Source: Pseudomonas sp. B21-040 (GTDB lineage Bacteria; Pseudomonadota; Gammaproteobacteria; Pseudomonadales; Pseudomonadaceae). Taken from it: 64,000 bases of DNA. The notes below the pieces were generated by a model. That model had not been told where the DNA came from. It ran no database searches and saw nothing but the letters and a program-made list of their open reading frames with translations. The DNA is taken from contig NZ_CP087176.1 of assembly GCF_024748695.1 (NCBI RefSeq), positions 3,589,501-3,653,500 of the forward strand, read 5' to 3'. This document shows, in pieces, positions 50,950-60,761 of this stretch (within the stretch, counting starts at the first letter, position 1; the number at the start of each line of letters is the position of its first letter). Both the position numbers and the translations under genes were made by a program.

Positions 50950-53024
50950 GCGACGCGCAACTAGAAATACTGGCCAGCCGCGCAGGCCTGGCCGTCGACT
51001 GGATCGACGCCAATGGTCGCCCACAGAAAGTAGCGCCGTCGGTGTTGCGCGCGGTCCTCACTGGCCTCGGCCATCCGGCGGGCAGCGCCCAGGAAATCGA
51101 TGCGAGCCTGCTAGAGCTGCAAACCGTCCAGCAAACCCACCACCTGCCGCCGCTGATGACGGTCGACGTCGGTGGCGGCCTCGATCTGGCGCGGTACTTC
51201 GAGCCCGAAACGCCCTGCGACATTCATCTCGAAGACGGCTCGCGGATCTACCTGAAACTCGACGCTCAGGCCGTGCTGCCGGGGCTGATTCCGGTCGGCT
51301 ACCAGCACGTCAGCATCGACGGGCAATCCTTCACCCTCGCGGTGGCGCCCGACCGTTGCTACAGCGTCGGCGACGCGGTCGACAATCCGATCCCACGTAC
51401 CTGGGGCCTGAGTGTGCAGCTGTACTCATTGCGCCGTGTCGGCGATGGCGGTTTCGGTGATACCCAGGCGCTGGAGGACCTCGCCCGGGTGGCGGGTGAA
51501 CGCGGTGCCGAGGCGTTGGCGATCAGTCCGTTGCACGCCATGTTCAGCAGCGACACCCAGCGCTACAGCCCGTATTCGCCGTCCAGCCGCTTGTTTCTCA
51601 ACAGTCTGTACGCCGCACCCGGAGCCGTCCTCGGTGAACGTGCGATGCGCGCGGCGATTGACGCCACCGGGCTGACCACCGAACTGCAACAGCTCGAACA
51701 ACAGCCACTGATTAACTGGCCCGTGGCCGCGCAAGCCAAGCACCGTGTATTGCTGGCGTTATACGAAGGTTTTGTCCACGGCGAACACCCGCTGCAAGAA
51801 GACTTCAGCAGCTTTCGCCATGCCTCGGGTGAAGCGCTGGAAAACCACTGTCGCTTCGAAGCCCTTCAAGAGCACCGCGCCGCCTTGGGTGAAAGCCTCG
51901 ACTGGCGCGAGTGGCCCGAGCAATGGCGCGACCCGCGCAGCGCCACCCTCGCCGAATTCGCTGAAGAGAACGTGGCACGCATTGGCTTCTTCGCCTTCTG
52001 CCAGTGGCTGATTACCCGGTGCCTGGAGCGCGCGCAAACCGCCGCCCGGAGCGCCGGCATGAGCATTGGCCTGATCGCCGACCTGGCGGTGGGGGCCGAC
52101 GGCGGCGGCAGTCAGGCCTGGAGCCGGCAAGACGAGTTGCTCGCCTCGCTGACCGTGGGTGCGCCGCCGGACATCCTCAACCGTACCGGCCAGGGCTGGG
52201 GCATCTCCGCGTTTTCGCCCGAGGGCCTGGTGCGTAACGGGTTTCGCGCCTTCATCGAAATGCTCCGCGCCAATTTCGCCCACGCCGGCGGCTTGCGCAT
52301 CGACCACATCATGGGCCTGCAACGACTCTGGGTGATCCCCAACGGCGCGCCCCCCAGCGACGGCGCGTACCTGTATTACCCGGTCGACGATTTACTGCGG
52401 CTCCTGACGCTGGAATCCCATCGGCATCAAGCCATTGTGCTGGGCGAAGACCTCGGCACCGTGCCCGATGGCCTGCGGGAAAAACTCATTGCACGCTCTA
52501 TCCTCGGCATGCGCGTGTTGCTGTTCGAACAGGACAACGCCCACTTCAAACCGATCCTCGACTGGCCGGACAACGCGCTGGCGACCACCAGCACCCATGA
52601 CTTGCCGACGCTCAATGGCTGGTGGCATGGTCGTGACATTGACTGGAACGCCCGGCTCAGCCTGATCGACGCCAATGGCGAAATTGAATGGCGCCAACAT
52701 CGCGAGCGCGAACGTGAAGGCTTGCGTCGGGTGTTGAGCCAAGATCCGCAGAATTTTCGCGAAGAATCCTACGAAACCGATCAGGTGCTCGACGCCAGCA
52801 TCCGGTTTCTCGGGCATACCCGCGCACCACTGGTGTTGCTGCCACTGGAAGATGCCCTCGGTATCGAACAGCAGGCCAACCTGCCCGGCACTATCGACAC
52901 TCACCCGAACTGGTCACGGCGCCTGCCCGGCGACAGCGAGGCCCTGCTCGATGATCCAGACGCGGCCCGGCGCCTGGAACTGCTCGCCTGTGCGCGGCTT
53001 CAGGCAGGTGAGCGTGACCAATGA
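50946..53024 (+). CDS. malQ: 4-alpha-glucanotransferase (amylomaltase)
   Basis: This 692-residue GH77 enzyme transfers alpha-1,4-glucan segments between oligosaccharides. It has YSPYSPSSRLFLN, LRIDHIMGLQRLW (nucleophile Asp453), VLGEDLGTVPDGL (acid/base Glu501) and STHDLPTLNGWW. The ATG at 50946 overlaps the treZ stop (ATGA), with GGAGAG upstream. Its stop overlaps the treY start by 4 bp. Between the two trehalose-forming enzymes it probably recycles short maltooligosaccharides into chains long enough for TreY. Confidence 0.95.
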   Translation: MSDAQLEILASRAGLAVDWIDANGRPQKVAPSVLRAVLTGLGHPAGSAQEIDASLLELQTVQQTHHLPPLMTVDVGGGLDLARYFEPETPCDIHLEDGSRIYLKLDAQAVLPGLIPVGYQHVSIDGQSFTLAVAPDRCYSVGDAVDNPIPRTWGLSVQLYSLRRVGDGGFGDTQALEDLARVAGERGAEALAISPLHAMFSSDTQRYSPYSPSSRLFLNSLYAAPGAVLGERAMRAAIDATGLTTELQQLEQQPLINWPVAAQAKHRVLLALYEGFVHGEHPLQEDFSSFRHASGEALENHCRFEALQEHRAALGESLDWREWPEQWRDPRSATLAEFAEENVARIGFFAFCQWLITRCLERAQTAARSAGMSIGLIADLAVGADGGGSQAWSRQDELLASLTVGAPPDILNRTGQGWGISAFSPEGLVRNGFRAFIEMLRANFAHAGGLRIDHIMGLQRLWVIPNGAPPSDGAYLYYPVDDLLRLLTLESHRHQAIVLGEDLGTVPDGLREKLIARSILGMRVLLFEQDNAHFKPILDWPDNALATTSTHDLPTLNGWWHGRDIDWNARLSLIDANGEIEWRQHREREREGLRRVLSQDPQNFREESYETDQVLDASIRFLGHTRAPLVLLPLEDALGIEQQANLPGTIDTHPNWSRRLPGDSEALLDDPDAARRLELLACARLQAGERDQ

Positions 53025-55810
53025 CGCCTGTGTTTATCCAACCGCCGCGGGCGACCCTGCGGCTGCAATTTCATAAAGGATTCACCCTGGATCAAGCGGT
53101 GCCGCTGGTGCCGTATTTCGCCAGTCTGGGCATCAGCCACGTGTATGCCTCGCCCCTGCTTTCCGCCCGCACAGGCTCCCTGCATGGCTACGACGTGGTG
53201 GACCCGACGACGGTCAATCCCGAGCTGGGTGGCGAGGCGGCGCTGCGGCGTCTGGTCGATGCCCTGCGCGCACAGCGGATGGGGCTGATCCTCGACATCG
53301 TGTCCAACCACATGGCCGTGGGTGGCGCGGATAATCCCTGGTGGCTGGATTTGCTGGAATGGGGGCGCTTGAGTCCCTTCGGCGAGTTCTTCGACATTCA
53401 GTGGCACTCGCCGGACCCATTGATGGAAGGCCAGTTATTGCTGCCCTTCCTTGGCAGCGACTACGGCATCGCGTTACAGGACGGCACCCTGCCCCTGCGT
53501 TTCGATGCGCAAGGTGGCAGCTTTTACGTGCAGCATTACGATCACCGCTTTCCGATCTGCCCGATGCACTTCGGCGAACTGCTGACAACCGGTGCCGAAC
53601 CGCTTAAATCGTTGGGGGAACGCTTCACCACCTTGAGTTACCAGACCGACGCTCATCGCCTGGCGGCGCCACTCAAAACCGAGTTGCGCGAACTGGCCAG
53701 CGACCCGCTGATGCGCCAGTCGATCGAGCAACACCTCGGCGCCTACGACTCGCTCACACTCGAAGGCTTCCAGCGCTTGCACGCCTTGCTTGAGCGCCAG
53801 AGCTATCGCCTGGCAAGCTGGCGCACAGCGGCGGATGACATCAACTGGCGGCGCTTTTTCGATGTCAACGAACTGGGCGGCCTGCGCGTCGAGCGCCCGG
53901 CGGTATTCGAGGCCACCCACGCGAAAATCTTCGAACTGGTGGCGCAAGGCCTGATTGACGGCCTGCGCATCGACCATATCGATGGCCTCGCCGATCCCCG
54001 TGGTTACTGCCGCAAACTGCGACGTCGGGTCAATCGCCTGTCACCGGCTCGACACCTGCCGATCTACGTCGAGAAAATCCTCGGCCAGGGTGAAACCCTG
54101 CACCGCGACTGGTCGGTGGATGGCACCACCGGGTATGAGTTCATGAACCAGGTGTCGCTGCTGCAACATGATCCGCAAGGCGCCCTCACCCTCGGCAAAC
54201 TCTGGCAGCGCTACAGCGAACGGCCCGCCGACTTTGGCCAGGAAGCCCAACTGGCACGGCAGCAAATCCTCAATGGTTCGTTGGCCGGTGATTTCGAAAG
54301 CGTTGCCCAGGCCTTGCTGCAAGTCGCCCGCGACGACCTGATGACCCGCGACCTGACCCTCGGTGCGATCCGCCGGGCGTTGCAGGAATTGATCGTGCAC
54401 TTCCCGGTGTACCGCACGTATATCAGCCCCCGTGGCCGCTCTCCTGAAGACGAGATATTTTTCCAGCAGGCGCTGAACGGCGCTCGGCTGACCCTGAACG
54501 AAGCCGATTGGCCGGTGCTCGATTGCCTGGCCCGCTGGCTCGGCGGCGAGCCCTGGCGCAAGCGTCCGGTGGGCCGTCAGCGCAAGATCCTCAAACACGC
54601 TTGCGTGCGCTTTCAGCAACTGACGTCACCAGCCGCCGCCAAAGCGGTCGAAGACACCGCGTTCTATCGTTCGGCGGTGCTGCTGTCGCGCAACGACGTA
54701 GGGTTCAGCACCGAACAGTTCAGCGCCCCCGTGTCAGACTTTCACGCGGCCTGCACCCAGCGCCTGTCCGAGTTCCCGGACAACTTGCTGGCCACCGCCA
54801 CCCACGACCACAAACGCGGCGAAGACACCCGCGCTCGCCTGGCCGTATTGAGCGAACTCAGCACCTGGTATGCCGACCAAGTCCCCCTGTGGCGCACGCT
54901 CGCCCGGCCACTGCGCGACGACGACCAGATGCCGACGGCGGGCGACGAATTAATCCTCTATCAGGCGATCCTCGGCAGTTGGCCGCTGACCCTGCGCGGC
55001 GACGATGAGCCGGCACTGGAGGACTACGCGAAACGTCTCTGGCAGTGGCAACAAAAAGCCCTGCGCGAAGCCAAATTGCAAAGCAGCTGGAGCGCGCCGA
55101 ACGAACCCTATGAACACGCCATGCAGGTGTTTATCCAGCGTCTGTTTTCGGCGCCCGAAGGTGAACTGCTGCGCGCGGCTCTCGATAAAGCGGTTCACGC
55201 GATTGCAACATCCGGCGCACTCAATGGATTGGCGCAAACCTTGCTGCGAATGACGGTGCCGGGGGTACCGGACCTCTATCAGGGCAACGACTTCTGGGAC
55301 TTCACCCTGGTCGACCCGGACAACCGCCGGCCGGTGGATTACGGCAGCCGTCAACGGGCACTTCAGGGAGCACTTCAGCGAACTGCGGACCTGCCAGAAC
55401 TATTGGCGAACTGGCGTGACGGGCGCATCAAGCAATCGCTGATCGCCCACGTGTTGAACCTGCGGGCCGAGCATGCCGAGCTGTTTTCGCGAGGGACCTA
55501 TCAAGCCCTTGAAGTGGTCGGCAGCCAGGCTCATCGCGTGTTGGCCTTTGCCCGCACGCGGGGAGGAAAACACGCCATCGTGATCGTGCCGATACGCTGC
55601 GCCGAACTGCTGAAAAACAGTGCCCAACCCAGGATTGATGCGCCGCAGTGGGGCGATACACGGGTCAAATTGCCGTTCGCCTGCTCCGACGAAAATCTGA
55701 AGGGACTTTTTTCCAGCGTCGCAGTCACAAAAAACAGGGAGCTGAACATCGGCGCCGCGCTGGGGGATGTCCCGGTCAATCTCTTTATCCAACTCTTTAC
55801 CCAAGCTTGA
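53021..55810 (+). CDS. treY: Malto-oligosyltrehalose synthase
   Basis: This 929-residue GH13 isomerase turns the reducing-end alpha-1,4 link of a maltooligosaccharide into the alpha,alpha-1,1 link of trehalose. It starts ATLRLQFHKGFTLDQAVPLV and has the family's GSLHGYDVVDPTTVNPELGG segment. The catalytic sites are DGLRIDHIDGLADPRGY (Asp318) and YVEKILGQGE (Glu351), with TATHDHKRGEDTRARL and VPGVPDLYQGNDFWD later. The usual length is 700-900 or more residues, so this is full length. It acts just before TreZ and overlaps malQ. Confidence 0.95.
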   Translation: MTPVFIQPPRATLRLQFHKGFTLDQAVPLVPYFASLGISHVYASPLLSARTGSLHGYDVVDPTTVNPELGGEAALRRLVDALRAQRMGLILDIVSNHMAVGGADNPWWLDLLEWGRLSPFGEFFDIQWHSPDPLMEGQLLLPFLGSDYGIALQDGTLPLRFDAQGGSFYVQHYDHRFPICPMHFGELLTTGAEPLKSLGERFTTLSYQTDAHRLAAPLKTELRELASDPLMRQSIEQHLGAYDSLTLEGFQRLHALLERQSYRLASWRTAADDINWRRFFDVNELGGLRVERPAVFEATHAKIFELVAQGLIDGLRIDHIDGLADPRGYCRKLRRRVNRLSPARHLPIYVEKILGQGETLHRDWSVDGTTGYEFMNQVSLLQHDPQGALTLGKLWQRYSERPADFGQEAQLARQQILNGSLAGDFESVAQALLQVARDDLMTRDLTLGAIRRALQELIVHFPVYRTYISPRGRSPEDEIFFQQALNGARLTLNEADWPVLDCLARWLGGEPWRKRPVGRQRKILKHACVRFQQLTSPAAAKAVEDTAFYRSAVLLSRNDVGFSTEQFSAPVSDFHAACTQRLSEFPDNLLATATHDHKRGEDTRARLAVLSELSTWYADQVPLWRTLARPLRDDDQMPTAGDELILYQAILGSWPLTLRGDDEPALEDYAKRLWQWQQKALREAKLQSSWSAPNEPYEHAMQVFIQRLFSAPEGELLRAALDKAVHAIATSGALNGLAQTLLRMTVPGVPDLYQGNDFWDFTLVDPDNRRPVDYGSRQRALQGALQRTADLPELLANWRDGRIKQSLIAHVLNLRAEHAELFSRGTYQALEVVGSQAHRVLAFARTRGGKHAIVIVPIRCAELLKNSAQPRIDAPQWGDTRVKLPFACSDENLKGLFSSVAVTKNRELNIGAALGDVPVNLFIQLFTQA

Positions 55811-55831
55811 GTTCAGTTCAGGAGCATTGCG

Positions 55832-56167
55832 ATGAGTACCGACGATAAACGCGTTCGCGAATTTGCCTATCAGATCTGGGAATCGGAGGGCAAACCCGAG
55901 GGCCAGGAAGCCCGACACTGGGAGATGGCACGCAAGCTGGCCGAAGCGGAAGCCCTGGCGCCGAAAAAACCACCGAAAGCCACCGCTAGCAAAACCGCCG
56001 CGGCGAAACCTGCGGCCGGCAAGGCCAATGGCGCGCTGGACGGTAAAGCCAGCGAAGCCAAACCCAAAGCCAAGGCCAAACCCGCTGCAGCGTCGAAAGT
56101 AATTCCGCCGGGAGAAAAAGCGCTGGAGAAGAAGCCTCGCGCGTCGAAGAAGCCACCGGTCACCTGA
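55832..56167 (+). CDS. DUF2934 protein with Lys/Ala-rich tail
   Basis: The 111-residue protein has an N-terminal DUF2934 motif (REFAYQIWESEGKPEGQEARHWEMA, abbreviated to IWESEGKPEGQEARHWEMA, residues ~9-35). A long Ala/Lys/Pro-rich low-complexity tail follows (AAAKPAAGKANG, KAKAKPAAASK) that is strongly basic. CAGGAG precedes ATG 55832. It is inserted between treY and glgX in the operon. DUF2934 proteins often travel with glycogen/trehalose genes, and the basic tail could contact nucleic acid or glucan, but no activity is known to me. Confidence 0.82.
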   Translation: MSTDDKRVREFAYQIWESEGKPEGQEARHWEMARKLAEAEALAPKKPPKATASKTAAAKPAAGKANGALDGKASEAKPKAKAKPAAASKVIPPGEKALEKKPRASKKPPVT

Positions 56168-56270
56168 CGTTCCAAGCGCTTTGCCTTGATCGATGACGTG
56201 GCGAGTTCGCTCGCCACTTTGGGCATGCTCGTCCTCGAAAAAAACTTGATCCCCGTTTGCAGGAGCACCT

Positions 56271-58430
<2,160 letters not shown>

Positions 58431-58609
58431 CGCACGCGCAGGTTTGGGCGGCGCTTTACGCAATCGGCTACAAGTCGACTAAAAATAAACGGACTTAGAT
58501 GAAACCGTCACGCGACGAACAGCGTGACTTGAGCAATACTCTGTTGCCGACAATCCAGGGTACGGAGCGTTGCACAATTGTCATCAAACAGAACAAGGAC
58601 GTAGGCCTG

Positions 58610-59368
58610 ATGAAACCCGTCTGCATCATCGACAGCAGCCAGCCAGCACAAATCTGGAACAGTGCGCTGCAGCTGGACAATATCCCGGTCATCAACACCC
58701 AGACCCTGGTCCCCACCGGCGCCCGCGCCGTGGTGATCGCGCCGCATCCCGGCGATGAAGTGGTCTTCTGTGGCGGCCTGTTGCAACTGCTCTCTACCCT
58801 CGAACATCCCCTGCAATTGATTTCGATCACCGATGGCAGCGCTCCCCATCCGGGTTCGCAACAATGGTCGGAGAAGCGCCTGAGCGTGTTTCGTGGCCAG
58901 GAAAGCGTCGAAGCCTTGCGCCGGCTTGGCTTGCCGTTGCACAGCCTGAAATGGATTCGTGGCGGCTTCACCGACAACGCCCTGGCCGAACACGAGACGC
59001 AACTGACCCAATTCATTGCCCGTTATTTGCGCGCTGGCGACGTCGTGTTCAGTACCTGGCGCGAAGACGGCATGTCTGATCACAACGCCGTCGGTCGTGC
59101 CTGTGCCCTCGCGGCGAGCCAGGTCGGCGCGACGTTCCATGAAATGCCTGTCTGGGCGTGGCACTGGCCGGCTCGCGACCATGGCCTGATGCCCTGGCAC
59201 CGAGCGCGCAAAGTGCGCCTCGACACCTGGACCGTCGCGCGCAAAAGCCACGCCACCCACGCCTATGCCAGCCAGCTCGACGGCGAGCCGGCCCTGGGCA
59301 TTGCCCCCCTGCTGCCCCGAGTGATCCTGGACCGCATACGCATGCCTTACGAAATCGTGTTCATCTGA
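58610..59368 (+). CDS. PIG-L family deacetylase
   Basis: The 252-residue zinc-dependent deacetylase of the PIG-L/LmbE family has the metal motif AVVIAPHPGDEVVFCGGLL and a late MSDHNAVGRACALAA segment carrying the third ligand histidine. Members deacetylate N-acetylglucosamine-type groups in cell-wall, glycolipid or small-molecule pathways. ATG 58610 is chosen because the conserved part begins there (KPVCIIDSSQPAQIWN). An in-frame ATG at 58499 would add 37 residues without clear homology. It lies 180 bp after glgX and may be a separate unit. Confidence 0.82.
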   Translation: MKPVCIIDSSQPAQIWNSALQLDNIPVINTQTLVPTGARAVVIAPHPGDEVVFCGGLLQLLSTLEHPLQLISITDGSAPHPGSQQWSEKRLSVFRGQESVEALRRLGLPLHSLKWIRGGFTDNALAEHETQLTQFIARYLRAGDVVFSTWREDGMSDHNAVGRACALAASQVGATFHEMPVWAWHWPARDHGLMPWHRARKVRLDTWTVARKSHATHAYASQLDGEPALGIAPLLPRVILDRIRMPYEIVFI

Positions 59369-59685
59369 AAAACCCGTAGCAGCCGTAGCAGCTGTAGCAG
59401 CTGTAGCAGCTGTAGCAGCTGTAGCAGCTGTAGCAGCTGTAGCAGCTGTCGAGCCTGCGAGGCTGCGTCCGGCTGCGAAGCAGTCGTGAAATCAGACGGC
59501 GCGGTGTTTCATAAAGATCGCATGTGCAGGTTTTACGACCGCTACGCAGCCGAACGCAGCCTCGCAGGCTCGACAGCTGCTACAGCTGCTACACCTGCTA
59601 CAAGCGCTACAAAATTGCAGTGGCACTGAACTGCTCGCAGCGACATCAGTCGCATGCATAAGCAGTCCTGATTCGAGGAGCAAAC
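59369..59685. other. 317-bp repeat-filled intergenic region
   Basis: Nearly all of it is a tandem nonamer array plus a REPIN (59376-59612). The last ~70 bp contain a GAGGAG ribosome site (59675-59680) for the next gene. No separate gene is seen. Confidence 0.8.
59376..59612. repeat. REPIN flanked by tandem GTAGCAGCT nonamers
   Basis: Eight copies of a 9-bp unit (GTAGCAGCC, then seven GTAGCAGCT, 59376-59447) precede a REP arm beginning GTCGAGCCTGCGAGGCTGCG. The inverse arm returns at ~59540-59575. It is followed by about four inverse-orientation units (AGCTGCTAC, AGCTGCTAC, ACCTGCTAC, AAGCGCTAC). The nonamer is the terminal motif of this REPIN family (compare TGTAGCAGCT ends at 12931 and 22898), amplified outward on both sides. 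Confidence 0.88.
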
Positions 59686-60474
59686 GTGACCAGCGATCCC
59701 GAGCAGCGGGCCGCCCTGCACCCGTCCCCGACGATTCATCGCCTGAGGGTGCTGACGGTCAACACTCACAAGGGGTTCACCGCCCTCAACCGGCGTTTCA
59801 TCCTCCCGGAGCTGCGCGAGGCGGTGCGCAGTACAGGCGCCGACCTTGTGTTCCTGCAGGAGGTGGTGGGTGAACACGATCGGCATTCATCCCGTTACTA
59901 CAACTGGCCGCAGACCTCGCAATACGAATTCCTCGCCGACAGCATGTGGAGTGACTTTGCCTATGGGCGCAATGCGGTCTACCCCAATGGCCACCATGGC
60001 AATGCCTTGCTGTCGAAATACCCGATCCGTGAATTTCGTAACCTTGACGTATCGATCACCGGCCCCGAACGACGCGGGTTGTTGCACTGCGTGCTGGAAG
60101 TGCCGGGGCACGCAGAAGTGCATGCGATTTGCGTGCACCTGAGCCTGCTCGAAAGCCATCGCCAGTTGCAGTTGCAGCTCCTGTGTCAATTGCTCGAGTC
60201 CCTGCCCGACCAGGCCCCGGTGATCATCGCCGGCGACTTCAACGACTGGCAGCTGCAAGGCAATGTCTCCCTCGCCCGTCGCGACTATTTGCATGAGGCC
60301 TTCGAACGCGCCCATGGGCGCCCGGCCAAAACCTACCCCGCCCGCTTTCCCTTGCTGCGCCTGGACCGGATTTACCTGCGCAATGCCAGCAGCCATGATC
60401 CACGAATTCTCGGCAACAAACCCTGGACGCATTTGTCGGATCATCTGCCGTTAGCGGTGGAAGTGCACCTTTGA
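59686..60474 (+). CDS. Endonuclease/exonuclease/phosphatase family protein
   Basis: The 262-residue EEP-fold metal-dependent hydrolase has [12 protein letters not shown] with the first catalytic Asn. [16 protein letters not shown] holds the metal-binding Glu, [10 protein letters not shown] holds the Asp/Asn pair, and the final [13 protein letters not shown] holds the catalytic Asp-His. It starts at GTG 59686 after a strong GAGGAG. Substrates in the family include DNA, sphingomyelin and inositol phosphates; without a signal peptide it is probably cytoplasmic. In many pseudomonads a similar gene lies beside a cardiolipin synthase gene, which is absent here. Confidence 0.85.
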   Translation: MTSDPEQRAALHPSPTIHRLRVLTVNTHKGFTALNRRFILPELREAVRSTGADLVFLQEVVGEHDRHSSRYYNWPQTSQYEFLADSMWSDFAYGRNAVYPNGHHGNALLSKYPIREFRNLDVSITGPERRGLLHCVLEVPGHAEVHAICVHLSLLESHRQLQLQLLCQLLESLPDQAPVIIAGDFNDWQLQGNVSLARRDYLHEAFERAHGRPAKTYPARFPLLRLDRIYLRNASSHDPRILGNKPWTHLSDHLPLAVEVHL

Positions 60475-60572
60475 ATGACCGGTGGGCTCCATTCAAGTCC
60501 TTGCTTCGAACGAAAATACGCGCCCCTACCTGTTATTTCTGACAGTAGCGGCGTTCAACATCTGTTGTTACG

Positions 60573-60597
60573 GTGCAACTATCCATATCCGTTGCAC
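60573..60597. promoter_or_regulatory. Inverted repeat upstream of the autotransporter gene
   Basis: GTGCAAC (60573-60579) and GTTGCAC (60591-60597) flank 11 bp, about 165 bp before the autotransporter ATG in a 287-bp gap. It is a possible operator; no protein can be named for it. Confidence 0.25.
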
Positions 60598-60761
60598 GTT
60601 CGGATATACAACCCGTAGCAGCCACTGTTGCCAAAGACTTTTCAGTTCGGACCCTGCATTACCGATGTCGTCTCGCAATTCGCGCTGCCAAGGGCGCCTG
60701 ACACGCTGTCACTCACCACGAGTGACGGTGTCGTGGCGCCGATCGATGCGTGGAGACGAAC

